The position numbers and the translations under genes are program-made. A stretch of 64,000 bases of DNA, from positions 124,001 through 188,000 of the forward strand of contig CAVSLD010000001.1 in the NCBI GenBank assembly GCA_963728655.1, given 5' to 3'. Source of the DNA: Iamia sp963728655 (lineage in GTDB: Bacteria > Actinomycetota > Acidimicrobiia > Acidimicrobiales > Iamiaceae). Below the pieces are notes generated by a model. It was not told the origin of the DNA and searched no databases. It saw nothing but the letters and a program-made list of their open reading frames with translations. Below are positions 40,506-48,856 of this stretch, piece by piece. How positions within the stretch are numbered: position 1 is the first letter of the stretch; the number at the start of each line of letters is the position of its first letter.

Positions 40506-41612
40506 TCAGGCGCCGGGTGGTCCGACGCCGGTGCCGTCGACCGGGGTGACCCGGCCGTCGGCCACCCGCAGCACCCGACCGGGGACGGCGTCGGCGGGCA
40601 GCCCCGCGGCCGTGGTCACGATGGTCTGGCCCGGGGGGAGGTGGCCGAGCAGGGCGGCCGACCGGTCCGGGTCGAGCTCGGAGAACACGTCGTCGAGCAG
40701 CAGCAGCGGCGGGGTGTCGAGGGCGGCGGCCACCAGGCGGGCGCCGGCCAGGCGGAGGGCCAGGGCGATGCTGCGCTGCTCGCCCTGGGACGCGTGGGTC
40801 CGGGCCGGCAGGCCCTGGAGGGTGACGTCGAGCTCGTCGCGGTGCGGCCCCACCAGGCTCACACCCCGGCGCAGCTCGTCCCGACGGACCTCGGCCAGCG
40901 CGGCCACCAGCCCGGCCTCGCGCCAGGGCGGCGCGTAGCGCAGCCCCACGTCGTCGCCGCCGGCCAGGTCGCGGTAGGCGGTGGCCACCGCGGGCCCGAG
41001 GTCGTCGACCAGGGCGGCACGGGCGTCGGCCAGGGCCTCGCCGGTGGCCGCCAGGCGGGCGTCCCACACGTCGAGGGTCGCCTCCACCTCGGGGGTCAGC
41101 CGGCCGCCGGACTGCTTGAGCAGGGCCGAGCGCTGGCGCAGGATCCGGTCGAGGTCCGCGCGGGTGGCGTCGAGGCGCGGGTCGAGCGCCACCAGCAGGT
41201 CGTCGAGGTACCGGCGCCGCTCCCCCGGCCCGCCCTTGACCAGCTCCAGGTCGTCGGGCGAGAACACCACGGCGCGGAGGAACTCCAGGCCGTCGCGGGC
41301 CCGACGCACGGGCTGGCGGTTGACCAGCATGCGGCTGCGGCCCCCCGGTGCGATCTCGCACTCGACCAGCAGGGCCCGCCCGTCGCGCTCGCCCTCGCCC
41401 CGGACGAAGGCCCGCTCGGCCCCCACCCGCACCAGGGCCTCGGTGGGTGCGCCCCGGAACGAGCGCAGGCCACCCAGCCAGCCGATGGCCTCGAGCAGGT
41501 TGCTCTTGCCCTGCCCGTTGGCGCCCACCACGGCGGTGAGGCCCGGGTCGAGGTCGACCTCGGCCTCGGCGTAGCCGCGGAAGTCGGTGAGCCAGACGTG
41601 GGTGAGGTGCAT
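40506..41612 (-). CDS. recF: DNA replication and repair protein RecF
   Basis: 368 aa, standard length. Walker A: LTAVVGANGQGKSNLLEAIG. RecF-specific stretches are FLRAVVFSPDDLELVKGGPG with ERRRYLDDLLVALDP, the ABC-type signature region HASQGEQRSIALALRLA, and Walker B PPLLLLDDVFSELDPDRS. RecF acts with RecO and RecR at gaps in replicating DNA. ATG 41612 lies 40 bp after dnaN, and the intervening 8-bp hairpin could tune recF expression. Frame intact. Confidence 0.98.
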   Translation of the reverse strand: MHLTHVWLTDFRGYAEAEVDLDPGLTAVVGANGQGKSNLLEAIGWLGGLRSFRGAPTEALVRVGAERAFVRGEGERDGRALLVECEIAPGGRSRMLVNRQPVRRARDGLEFLRAVVFSPDDLELVKGGPGERRRYLDDLLVALDPRLDATRADLDRILRQRSALLKQSGGRLTPEVEATLDVWDARLAATGEALADARAALVDDLGPAVATAYRDLAGGDDVGLRYAPPWREAGLVAALAEVRRDELRRGVSLVGPHRDELDVTLQGLPARTHASQGEQRSIALALRLAGARLVAAALDTPPLLLLDDVFSELDPDRSAALLGHLPPGQTIVTTAAGLPADAVPGRVLRVADGRVTPVDGTGVGPPGA

Positions 41613-41620
41613 CAGCGACG

Positions 41621-41642
41621 GGGCCGGCGCGGGAGCCGGCCC
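41621..41642 (-). terminator. Small hairpin between dnaN and recF
   Basis: GGGCCGGC-GCGGGA-GCCGGCCC: a perfect 8-bp stem with a 6-nt loop, 10 bp after the dnaN stop and just before the recF start. With no T run it is more likely an attenuator or mRNA-stability hairpin than a full stop. Confidence 0.4.
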
Positions 41643-41652
41643 GGGGAGCGCG

Positions 41653-42741
41653 TCAGATGCGCACCGGCATCAGGAGGTACAGGAAGTCGCCCCGCTCCGA
41701 GGCCCGCAGCACCGCCGGCTTGTTGGCGTCGGTGGTCTCCAGGGTGACCTCGTCGCCGGGTGCCACCTCGATGCCGTCGAGGAGGTACTCGGGGTTGAAC
41801 CCCACGGTCAGCTCGGTCCCCTCGAAGGTCGCGTCGACGGCCTCGCTGGCCTGGCCCACGTCCTGGGTGACGGCGTCGAGCTCGAGGCCGGCGCTGCTCA
41901 TGGTCAGCCGCACCGGGGTGGCCTCGCGCGCCATGAGCCGGACCCGGCGCACCGCGTCGCCCAGGGCCTCGCGGGAGACGACCATGCGGTTCGGGTAGCT
42001 CGACGGGATGAGGCCCCGGTAGTTGGGGAACTCGCCCTCGATGAGCCGGGTGGTGACGCGGGTGGTGCCGACCTCGAAGGTGGCCTCCCGCTCCCCCAGG
42101 CGCAGGGTGACCTCGCCCTCGCCCAGGGCCCGGACCAGCTCCCGCAGGGCCCGCGACGGGACCAGCACGCTCTGGCCCTCCTCCAGCACGGCCTTGCCCT
42201 CGAGGTCGCGGACGGCCAGGCGGTACGAGTCGGTGGCCACCAGGCGCAGGCCCCCGCCCTCGGCGGCCATGAGCACCCCGGTGAGGATGGGGCGGGCGTC
42301 GTCGGAGCTGGCCGCGGGCACGACCTGCGAGAGCGCCGAGGCCAGGTCGGACGCGTCGAGGGTGACGGCGTCGTCGGCCGGGGTGGCCAGGCGGGGGAAC
42401 TCGTCGGCGGGCAGGAGCCGGATCGACGACGAGAAGCGACCGGAGGTGATCTGGGCCTCGTCGCCGTCGACGGAGATCTCCACCCGCCCGGGGTCGAGGG
42501 AGCGGACCACGTCGGAGGCGATCTTGGCCGGCATCACGGCCACGCCGTCGCCCTCGCCAGCCACCTCGGCCCGCACCGAGATGGTGAGGTCGAGGTCGCT
42601 GCCGGTGAGGCGCAGCACATCGCCCTCCAGCTCGAGGCGCACACCGGAGAGCACGGGCAGCGCGCCTCCGCGGTTGGCCACCGCCCGGCCCGCGGTGCCC
42701 AGGGCCTCGACCAGCTCGTCACGCTCACACCGGAACTTCAC
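41653..42741 (-). CDS. dnaN: DNA polymerase III beta subunit (sliding clamp)
   Basis: 362 aa, three clamp domains. N-terminus VKFRCERDELVEALGTAGRA, then GGALPVLSGVRLELEGDVLR; middle SSDDARPILTGVLMAAEGGG and VATDSYRLAVRDLEG; C-terminal FNPEYLLDGIEVAPGDEVTL and the end GDFLYLLMPVRI, where the MP(V)R terminus is typical. GTG 42741 follows AAGGAGAG by ~10 nt. It is separated from dnaA by a ~350-bp spacer that looks like oriC. Frame intact. Confidence 0.99.
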   Translation of the reverse strand: MKFRCERDELVEALGTAGRAVANRGGALPVLSGVRLELEGDVLRLTGSDLDLTISVRAEVAGEGDGVAVMPAKIASDVVRSLDPGRVEISVDGDEAQITSGRFSSSIRLLPADEFPRLATPADDAVTLDASDLASALSQVVPAASSDDARPILTGVLMAAEGGGLRLVATDSYRLAVRDLEGKAVLEEGQSVLVPSRALRELVRALGEGEVTLRLGEREATFEVGTTRVTTRLIEGEFPNYRGLIPSSYPNRMVVSREALGDAVRRVRLMAREATPVRLTMSSAGLELDAVTQDVGQASEAVDATFEGTELTVGFNPEYLLDGIEVAPGDEVTLETTDANKPAVLRASERGDFLYLLMPVRI

Positions 42742-43089
42742 CGTCGTGGCTCTCCTTCTCTGCGCAGGGCAGTCGATGTGGACACCCGGGGGGCCCGGAG
42801 GGTGGGGGTGCACCCTCCCACACCGCGGATGTCGATCAGGTCGTAGGGGTAGTGGGGGCTGTGGACGACGGGACAACTCGCATCGCCCCTGGTCAGCGCA
42901 GGTGCCACGCGTCCACAGGCATCCCCAGCGTTCCACAGCGCGAGCCGGGTCGGCGCGGATGGGCGCACCGGCGTCCACCGACCGGCCGTGTCGTCCACGG
43001 CCTCGTCCACCGCTCGGTCGGCCCACGCCCACACGGTCGTCCACGGCCCGTCCACAGGTCGCGGGACCTCGACGGGGCCGGCGACCACG
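42742..43089. other. oriC: dnaN-dnaA spacer, probable oriC
   Basis: 348 bp without a gene, at the place where actinobacterial origins lie. It contains several sequences close to the GC-rich DnaA box TTGTCCACA: GTGTCCACA (42777-42785, minus), TCGTCCACA (42860-42868, minus), GCGTCCACA (~42909, plus), CGTTCCACA (~42929, plus), CCGTCCACA (43048-43056, plus), plus a run of GTCCACC/GTCCACG variants at 42970-43045. None is the perfect box. I cannot point to a clear AT-rich unwinding element. Confidence 0.7.
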
Positions 43090-44508
43090 TCAGGCCTGGC
43101 CCTTCTTGAGCTCCTGGACGATGGCCTGGACCTGGTGGAAGATCGCCTTCCGCTCGGCCATGAGGGCCTCGATCTTGCTCACCGCGTGCATCACCGTGGT
43201 GTGGTCGCGGTTGCCGAAGTCCCGGGCGATGGCCGGGTAGCTGAGGTCGGTGAGCTCGCGGATCACGTACATGGCCACCTGGCGGGCGGTGACCAGCGGG
43301 CGGCGCCGGCTCTTGCCGGTGATCTCCTCGACGGTGAAGCCGTAGCGCTGGGAGACCTTCTCCAGGATCATGGCCGGGCTCACCGTGCGGCTCTGGCTGT
43401 CGCCCAGGATGTCGGAGAGCACCTGCTCGGCCAGGCTGACGCCGAGGTCGCGCTGGTAGAGGTTGGCGTAGGCCGACACGCGGGTGAGGGCGCCCTCGAG
43501 CTCGCGGATGTTGTCGGTGATGTTGGTGGCGATGAAGGCCAGGACGTCGTCGGGCACGGGGATGGGGGCCCGCTCCGCCTTCTTGCGGAGGATGGCCATG
43601 CGGGTCTCGACGTCCGGGGGCTGGATGTCGGTGATCAGGCCCATCTTGAAGCGGCTGCGCAGGCGGTGCTCCAGGGTGGCGATGGCGTCGGGCGAGCGGT
43701 CCGAGGTGAGGACGATCTGGCTGCGACGGGCGTGGAGCTCGTTGAAGGTGTGGAAGAACTCCTCCTGGAAGCGCTCCGCCCCCTCGATGAACTGGATGTC
43801 GTCGACCAGCAGCACGTCGAGCTCGCGGTAGCGGCGCTTGAAGTCCGCCATGGTCTTGAGCCGGATGCACTCGATGAAGTCGTTGAGGAAGCTCTCGGTG
43901 GAGACGTACCGGACGACCTTGCCCGGGTAGTTCTCGCCCACGTAGGCCCGGATCGACTGCAGCAGGTGGGTCTTGCCCAGCCCGGCGTCGCCGTAGATGA
44001 ACAGGGGGTTGTAGGCCCGTCCCGGGGTCTCGGCCACGGCCTGGGCGGCGGCGAAGGAGAACCGGTTGGACTGGCCGATGACGAAGTCCTCGAAGGTGTA
44101 GAGGGCGTCCACCGAGCCGGGCAGGGCGGGGCCGTCGCCCCGACCGCCGCGCCCCCCTGGGGCCGGCAGGGGCTCGTCGGCCACCGCCGGCTCGGGGTCC
44201 GGGAGGTCCTCGACCCCCGGGGGCGGCAGGTCGACCTCGGGCGAGGCGTGGACCTCGACGACCAGGTCGAGGGGCTCGCCGTGGGCCTCCACCAGGGCGT
44301 CGGCCACGAGCGACCGGTAGGCGCCGTGGATGCGGTCGGCCACGACCCCGCTGGGCACGGCCAGCACCAGGCGGTCGCTGTCGACCGCGACGGGGTGGAT
44401 GCCCTGGAAGGTCGACTTCCACACCCCGTCGGTCACCTGGTCGCGCAGCAGGTCACAGCAGGTGCCCCACAGCAGGTCAGCGTCGCCCACGACTCGGGTG
44501 TCCCTCAC
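43090..44508 (-). CDS. dnaA: Chromosomal replication initiator protein DnaA
   Basis: About 472 aa. Domain I: LLWGTCCDLLRDQVTDGVWK; domain II is a Pro/Gly/Glu linker. AAA+ domain III has RFSFAAAQAVAETPGRAYNP, Walker A YGDAGLGKTHLLQSI, Walker B VLLVDDIQFIEGAE and sensor RSRFKMGLITDIQPPD. Domain IV ends with the DnaA-box-binding helix FGNRDHTTVMHAVSKIE. It starts at GTG 44508 behind AAGGAG (short spacing) or GTG 44490. A perfect DnaA box lies within 20 bp upstream of the start and a second opposes it, which fits autoregulation. Frame intact. Confidence 0.98.
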   Translation of the reverse strand: MRDTRVVGDADLLWGTCCDLLRDQVTDGVWKSTFQGIHPVAVDSDRLVLAVPSGVVADRIHGAYRSLVADALVEAHGEPLDLVVEVHASPEVDLPPPGVEDLPDPEPAVADEPLPAPGGRGGRGDGPALPGSVDALYTFEDFVIGQSNRFSFAAAQAVAETPGRAYNPLFIYGDAGLGKTHLLQSIRAYVGENYPGKVVRYVSTESFLNDFIECIRLKTMADFKRRYRELDVLLVDDIQFIEGAERFQEEFFHTFNELHARRSQIVLTSDRSPDAIATLEHRLRSRFKMGLITDIQPPDVETRMAILRKKAERAPIPVPDDVLAFIATNITDNIRELEGALTRVSAYANLYQRDLGVSLAEQVLSDILGDSQSRTVSPAMILEKVSQRYGFTVEEITGKSRRRPLVTARQVAMYVIRELTDLSYPAIARDFGNRDHTTVMHAVSKIEALMAERKAIFHQVQAIVQELKKGQA

Positions 44509-44515
44509 TTTCTCC

Positions 44516-44548
44516 TTGTCCACACGGGAATCCACATTCTGTGGACAA
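44516..44548. promoter_or_regulatory. Pair of perfect, oppositely oriented DnaA boxes upstream of dnaA
   Basis: TTGTCCACA at 44516-44524 (plus) and TGTGGACAA at 44540-44548 (same box on minus) are the preferred box of GC-rich actinobacteria. They are 15 bp apart and abut the dnaA start, so DnaA probably represses its own gene here; a contribution to origin function is possible. Confidence 0.85.
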
Positions 44549-44684
44549 CGACGGGGAGACCGCCCCCTCGGGGGCGGGTCGTCGTGACCGCGAGCCGGGC
44601 CTGGCTGCGCCCGGCGGCAAGGGGAGGGACCGTACCACCGTCGTCGCAGACGGGTGCAAGGCCCGGGTGCCCGAGGGAGCCGTG

Positions 44685-44714
44685 TTGCTCGGCGCCGTCG
44701 ACGCACCCTACCTT
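44685..44714 (+). promoter_or_regulatory. Candidate rpmH promoter
   Basis: TTGCTC (44685-44690) and TACCTT (44709-44714) with an 18-bp spacer match a housekeeping -35/-10 arrangement (TANNNT at -10). It sits ~150 bp before the rpmH start and is among the few AT-containing spots in the dnaA-rpmH spacer (44509-44863). Pattern only. Confidence 0.4.
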
Positions 44715-44863
44715 TGTCCTCGGCCCCGTGTGCTCATGGGGTGGCCGCGCCCGCCCTGGCCCGGTCGGCCCGGGGCACCCGCCCCGTGCCGGGACCGGAC
44801 CGAACGGCGCCCGCCTCCGGCGGGTCCGGGGTGAGGGAGCCGCGGTGACCGCAGAGGAGAGCA

Positions 44864-44998
44864 GTGAAGCGCACCTACCAGCCCAACGTCCGCCGTCGCT
44901 CCAAGCGCCACGGCTTCCGCAAGCGCATGTCGACCCGCGCCGGTCGCGCCGTGGTGCGGAACCGCCGCCACAAGGGTCGCGCCCGTCTGTCCGCCTGA
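44864..44998 (+). CDS. rpmH: 50S ribosomal protein L34
   Basis: 44 aa, the standard L34 size: VKRTYQPNVRRRSKRHGFRK then MSTRAGRAVVRNRRHKGRAR. GTG 44864 follows GAGGAGA by 4-5 nt. It is the first gene of the rpmH-rnpA-yidD-yidC-jag-rsmG set, divergent from dnaA as in almost all actinobacteria. Confidence 0.98.
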   Translation: MKRTYQPNVRRRSKRHGFRKRMSTRAGRAVVRNRRHKGRARLSA

Positions 44999-45327
44999 TC
45001 GCGCCGCTTCGTGATCACCGCACCCTCCGCACCGTCCGCGACCAGGGGCGTCGGGGCCGGTCCGGTCCGGTGAGCGTCCGCCACGCGGGCACGCCCGACG
45101 CGGACCGGTGCCTGGTGGCCTACGCGGTCGGGCGCCACGCCGGCACCGCCGTGGTGCGCAACCGCATCCGCCGCCGCCTCCGCGCCGCCCTGGCCGAGCT
45201 GGCCGCGGCCGACGGCCTCCCGGCCGGTGCCGTGGTCATCTCCGCCGGCACCCCCGTGGCCACCGCCCCCTTCCCCACCGTGCGCGCCGACCTGCGCCGC
45301 GCCCTCGACCGGGCCGCCGGCGCATGA
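44995..45327 (+). CDS. rnpA: Ribonuclease P protein component, start codon unusual
   Basis: About 110 aa. The RNP motif is intact: GTAVVRNRIRRRLRAALAEL, preceded by DADRCLVAYAVGRHA and the N-terminal substrate region RTLRTVRDQGRRGRSGPVSV. It helps the RNase P RNA mature tRNA 5' ends. The needed N-terminus has no ATG/GTG/TTG. In frame, CTG 44995 overlaps the rpmH stop (CTGA), giving LIAPLRDHRTL; the next in-frame GTG (at ~45070) would remove conserved residues. The stop overlaps the yidD ATG (ATGA). Confidence 0.85.
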   Translation: MIAPLRDHRTLRTVRDQGRRGRSGPVSVRHAGTPDADRCLVAYAVGRHAGTAVVRNRIRRRLRAALAELAAADGLPAGAVVISAGTPVATAPFPTVRADLRRALDRAAGA

Positions 45328-45593
45328 CCGCCCCGCTCCCTCCCGCCCCCCCGGGCCCGGCCGCCCGCGCCCTGCTGTGGCTCGTGCGCACCTACCAGGG
45401 CGCCCGGGCCGGGCGGCCCTCGCCCTGCCGCTTCCACCCGTCCTGCTCGGCCTACGCGGCCGAGGCCGTCGAGCGCCACGGTGCGGCCCGCGGCTCGTGG
45501 CTCGCGCTGCGTCGCCTGGGCCGCTGCCGACCCTTCGGCGGCAAGGGGTGGGACCCTGTCCCCGACGCCCGTCCTGCTGATCGGATCGCCTGA
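45324..45593 (+). CDS. yidD: Membrane protein insertion efficiency factor YidD
   Basis: 89 aa. Conserved core: LLWLVRTYQGARAGRPSPCR, then FHPSCSAYAAEAVERHGAAR and LRRLGRCRPFGGKGWDPVP, with the three family Cys residues present. YidD supports insertion of membrane proteins by YidC. Its ATG (45324) overlaps the rnpA stop as ATGA, and its stop overlaps the yidC start as TGATG, so the three genes are translationally coupled. Confidence 0.95.
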   Translation: MTAPLPPAPPGPAARALLWLVRTYQGARAGRPSPCRFHPSCSAYAAEAVERHGAARGSWLALRRLGRCRPFGGKGWDPVPDARPADRIA

Positions 45594-46837
45594 TGGACTT
45601 CCTGTTCGACGCCATCGCCAGCGTCCTCGCCTACTGCTACGACCTCACCAACTCCTTCGGCGGGGCGATCATGCTGCTCACCCTGGCGGTGATGATCGTG
45701 GTCACCCCGCTGACGTTGAAGAGCACCCGGTCGATGATCGCCATGCAGCAGCTCCAGCCCGAGCTGCGCAAGCTGCAGGCGAAGTACAAGGACGACCGCC
45801 AGAAGCTCAACGAAGAGATGATGGCGTTCTACAAGGAGCACAACATCAACCCCCTGGGCGGTTGCCTCCCGCTCATCGTGCAGATGCCCGTGTTCATCGT
45901 GCTCTACCGGGTGCTGCTGGGCCTGGTGAAGCTGCCCGGCTTCGGCGAGGACATGGGCCGGGCCGCCGGCCTCTTCGCCCGCGACCCCAGCGGTGGGGGC
46001 CTGTACCGGGGCTTCGGCACCTTCGACCCCGGCTACCTGTCCCACGACACCGCGCTGTACCAGGCCCTCGACGGCGCGCGGGAGATGAACTCCTTCGGCC
46101 TCGACCTGGCCGACAGCGTCACCGGGCGCCTCACCGACGGCATCGTCGCCGCCCTCCCCTACCTGGTGCTGGTGGCCCTGATCGGCCTCACCGCCTGGTA
46201 CCAGCAGCGCCAGATCCAGGCCCGCAACGCCGGCAACCAGCCGCAGGTGAACCCCCAGCAGCAGATGCTGATGAAGATCATGCCGTTCTTCCTGCCGGTG
46301 ATCTCGCTCACCCTGCCGGCCGGCATCGTCTTGTACTTCCTGGTGTCGAACTCGTTCCGCATCGCCCAGCAGGCGTTCATCACCCGCACCATGTACAGCG
46401 ACAAGGACAAGGCCGGCGGGGGCGACGGCGGGTCGTCCCCCTCGCGGGCCGAGACCGTGCCCACCGGCAGCAAGGGGCTGCTGGGCGGGCTCATCCAGCT
46501 CCCGGCCAAGGGCGACGACGCCGCCAAGGGCAACGGGTCCGGGTCCAACGGGTCCAAGGGCTCGGGCGCCAAGGGCTCGGGGTCGAAGGGCTCCGGGTCC
46601 AAGGGCTCCGGGTCGAAGGGCTCGGGGACCAAGGGAGGCCAGGCCAAGGGGGGTTCCGCCAAGGGCGGATCGTCCAAGGGCGGCGGCACCAAGACCGCGC
46701 CCGCCGGCAAGGGCGGGGGGTCGACCGGCGGCGCCGCCAAGGCGCCGGACCGCAAGGCCCCGACACGTCGCGCGCCTGCCCGTCCCGCCGGCCCCAGCAA
46801 CCAGAACCGCTCCAAGAAGAAGAGGAAGAGGAACTAG
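45593..46837 (+). CDS. yidC: Membrane protein insertase YidC, Lys/Gly/Ser-repeat tail
   Basis: 414 aa, no large periplasmic domain (Gram-positive/actinobacterial type). Membrane segments: FGGAIMLLTLAVMIVVTPLT, then a cytoplasmic coiled hairpin (LQPELRKLQAKYKDDRQKLN), PLGGCLPLIVQMPVFIVLYR, LPYLVLVALIGLTAWYQQRQ and KIMPFFLPVISLTLPAGIVL. The hydrophilic-groove Arg is present in the first segment region (TLKSTRSM). From ~residue 315 the tail is a Lys-Gly-Ser repeat run (GSKGSG units), then basic RSKKKRKRN. It inserts proteins alone or with Sec. ATG 45593 overlaps the yidD stop. Confidence 0.97.
   Translation: MDFLFDAIASVLAYCYDLTNSFGGAIMLLTLAVMIVVTPLTLKSTRSMIAMQQLQPELRKLQAKYKDDRQKLNEEMMAFYKEHNINPLGGCLPLIVQMPVFIVLYRVLLGLVKLPGFGEDMGRAAGLFARDPSGGGLYRGFGTFDPGYLSHDTALYQALDGAREMNSFGLDLADSVTGRLTDGIVAALPYLVLVALIGLTAWYQQRQIQARNAGNQPQVNPQQQMLMKIMPFFLPVISLTLPAGIVLYFLVSNSFRIAQQAFITRTMYSDKDKAGGGDGGSSPSRAETVPTGSKGLLGGLIQLPAKGDDAAKGNGSGSNGSKGSGAKGSGSKGSGSKGSGSKGSGTKGGQAKGGSAKGGSSKGGGTKTAPAGKGGGSTGGAAKAPDRKAPTRRAPARPAGPSNQNRSKKKRKRN
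46537..46690 (+). repeat. In-gene repeats coding Lys-Gly-Ser units of the YidC tail
   Basis: Near-tandem 12-bp units of the type AAGGGCTCGGGG/AAGGGCTCCGGG repeat about ten times with drift, coding KGSG/KGSA/KGGS steps. Such arrays change length easily by slippage. Confidence 0.7.
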
Positions 46838-46842
46838 CCGAC

Positions 46843-47709
46843 GTGGAATGGGTCGAGAACGCAGCCAACACCGTCGAGGAAGCGAAGGATCGCGTCCTCG
46901 ACGACCTGGGCATCGACGAGTCCGATGCCGAGATCGAGGTGCTCGAGGAGCCCCGCCCGGGGCTCTTCGGGCGGACCAAGGGCAAGGCCCGGGTCCGGGC
47001 GCGGGTCAAGCCGCGCCCCCAGCCCCCCAAGCAGGAGCGCCGCGAGCGCAAGCGGGGCGGGACCAAGGGCTCCCGCGGTGGCGGGTCCCGTGGCGGCGAC
47101 CGCAAGGCGTCGGCCTCGACCAACGGCGACGGTCGACGGTCGGGTGGGGGCGGGGGATCCCGCTCCGGCCGTGACCAGGCCGAGACCGATGACACGGGGT
47201 CGTCCGCACCCCGAGGAGGAGATCCCGTGGAGACCCAGACCATGACCCTCGACGAGCAGGTCGCCTGCGTGGAGGGCTTCGTCACCGGCCTGGTGGAGGC
47301 CTTCGGGGCCGACGCCGAGGTCGAGGTGGTGGAGATCGACGACGAGACGCGGGAGGTCCGGGTCAACGGCGACGACCTCGGCCTGCTGATCGGCCCCCGG
47401 GGCAACACCCTCCAGGCCGTCCACGAGCTGGCCCGCACCGTGGTCTTCCGCCAGGCCCCCGACGGCCAGGAGGGCCGGGTCCGCATCGACATCGGCGGCT
47501 ACCGCGAGCGGCGGCGGGAGGCGCTGGAGCGCTTCGCGACCCAGATCGCCGAGCAGGTGGCCGCGTCCGGGGAGCCCCGGTCCCTCGAGCCCATGTCGCC
47601 GCCCGACCGCAAGGTCGTCCACGACGCCATCAACGCCGTCGACGGCGTGCGCACCAGCTCCCAGGGCGAGGAGCCCCGCCGCCGTGTCGTGGTGTCCCCC
47701 GAGGACTGA
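46843..47709 (+). CDS. jag: Jag/KhpB-like RNA-binding protein (Jag-N, KH, R3H)
   Basis: 288 aa from GTG 46843. Jag-N: NAANTVEEAKDRVLDDLGID then EEPRPGLFGRTKGKARVRAR. A basic Gly/Arg/Ser linker follows (~residues 60-125), then the KH domain with GLLIGPRGNTLQAVHELART and the R3H domain with RIDIGGYRERRREALERFAT. Jag/KhpB binds RNA and is linked to cell elongation and division. It follows yidC by 5 bp, the usual order. The linker is longer than in many homologues. Frame intact. Confidence 0.95.
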   Translation: MEWVENAANTVEEAKDRVLDDLGIDESDAEIEVLEEPRPGLFGRTKGKARVRARVKPRPQPPKQERRERKRGGTKGSRGGGSRGGDRKASASTNGDGRRSGGGGGSRSGRDQAETDDTGSSAPRGGDPVETQTMTLDEQVACVEGFVTGLVEAFGADAEVEVVEIDDETREVRVNGDDLGLLIGPRGNTLQAVHELARTVVFRQAPDGQEGRVRIDIGGYRERRREALERFATQIAEQVAASGEPRSLEPMSPPDRKVVHDAINAVDGVRTSSQGEEPRRRVVVSPED

Positions 47710-47738
47710 TCGCCACCGCCGGTCCCCGACCGCCGCTG

Positions 47739-47768
47739 CCGCCCGTCCCTCCTCCGAGGGGCGGGCGG
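47739..47768 (+). terminator. 13-bp GC hairpin between jag and rsmG
   Basis: CCGCCCGTCCCTC-CTCC-GAGGGGCGGGCGG forms a 13-bp stem with one G-T pair and a 4-nt loop, 30 bp after the jag stop. No T run follows; it may be a partial terminator or a processing site before rsmG. Confidence 0.5.
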
Positions 47769-47808
47769 TGCCGCGTCCGGGCGCCTCGCGCCTGGTGACG
47801 GAGCGCCG

Positions 47809-48423
47809 ATGAGCGCAACCCTCGACCAGGTGCTGGCCCAGCAGCAGGCCCGAGGCGTCCTGGGCCCCGACCCTGCGGTCACCCAGCGGGCCCACAGCCG
47901 GGGCTTCGCCGCCGCCCTCGGCGCGGTCCCCGTCCGGGTCGTGGACCTGGGCAGCGGCGGCGGCGTCCCCGGCCTGGTCCTGGCGGCGGAGTGCTGGCCC
48001 GCCGCCGCCGTCGTGCTCCTCGACGCCAGCCAGCGCCGGTGCACCTACCTCGAGCTGTGCGTGGCCGACCTCGGCCTCGGTGGGCGGGTGGACGTGCACT
48101 GGGCCCGGGCCGAGGAGGCCGGCCGCGACCCGGCCCTGCGGGCCGCCCACGACGCGGTGGTGGCCCGCAGCTTCGGGCCCCCGGCGGTGGTGGCCGAGTG
48201 CGCGGCGCCCCTGCTCGCGGTGGGTGGGGCCCTGGTGGTCAGCGAGCCGCCCGAGGGCTCCGAGGGCCGGTGGGACCCCGGCGCGCTCGGCCGGCTGGGC
48301 CTCGAGCTCGAGGGGTCGTGGCACCTCGACGGGTCCTGGTTCACCCGCCTGCGCCAGGTCGCGCCCTGCCCCCCGGCCCACCCCCGACGGCCGGGCGTGC
48401 CCGCCCGCCGTCCCCTCTTCTGA
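47809..48423 (+). CDS. rsmG: 16S rRNA (guanine-527-N7) methyltransferase
   Basis: 204 aa. SAM site: VRVVDLGSGGGVPGLVLAAE, then VVLLDASQRRCTYLELCVAD and the motif ARSFGPPAVVAECAAPLLAV. RsmG makes m7G527 in 16S rRNA; loss gives low-level streptomycin resistance in other bacteria. ATG 47809, with a GGAG a few bases before it. It is the last gene before a 2.1-kb spacer. Frame intact. Confidence 0.95.
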   Translation: MSATLDQVLAQQQARGVLGPDPAVTQRAHSRGFAAALGAVPVRVVDLGSGGGVPGLVLAAECWPAAAVVLLDASQRRCTYLELCVADLGLGGRVDVHWARAEEAGRDPALRAAHDAVVARSFGPPAVVAECAAPLLAVGGALVVSEPPEGSEGRWDPGALGRLGLELEGSWHLDGSWFTRLRQVAPCPPAHPRRPGVPARRPLF

Positions 48424-48856
48424 GCCCTGCGGCGACCGTGGGGCGCCCACCCTCCGGCTGAGGGGGCGTCGGGTCGGCCCTGTCCGCCCTCGGCGCCTTC
48501 GGCGGCCGCCACCCGGCCGAGGGCGTTGGCGGAGAGGGCCGTCGGCCCGGCGGGCTCTCCTCGCCCGCTCGGATGGCCATGCCGTGCTGGCCGGTCGGCG
48601 TCGCCCCTCGGCTCGGCCTCCGGGCCCCTCGGGCTGCTGCCATGCGGTGGCACGGCCCGCGCCCGCTCCGGCCCCCCGTGGCGCGGCGGAGGGCGCGGCG
48701 CGGCCGTCCACGTCGCTGCGGGGCCCTGACCTGCGGGTCCTCCCCGCGACGCGGAGGTGTCGGTCTGCGCAGGTCACGGCGGGGCCGTGCCGACGGGCCT
48801 CGGCCGACCCTCGCGCAGGACGCCTCGACGTCGAACACCCGTTCGCCACCTCGCCT

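Noticed and set aside
41587..45327. Long plus-strand frames across recF, dnaN, dnaA and gyrB/gyrA
   Set aside because: They are antisense shadows: the minus-strand frames encode textbook proteins and the plus-strand text is low-complexity.
46843..47709. Long frames overlapping jag (plus frame 45481-47709 and minus-strand frame 46834-50166)
   Set aside because: The jag frame starting at 46843 has Jag-N, KH and R3H motifs; the other translations are repetitive Arg/Pro text.
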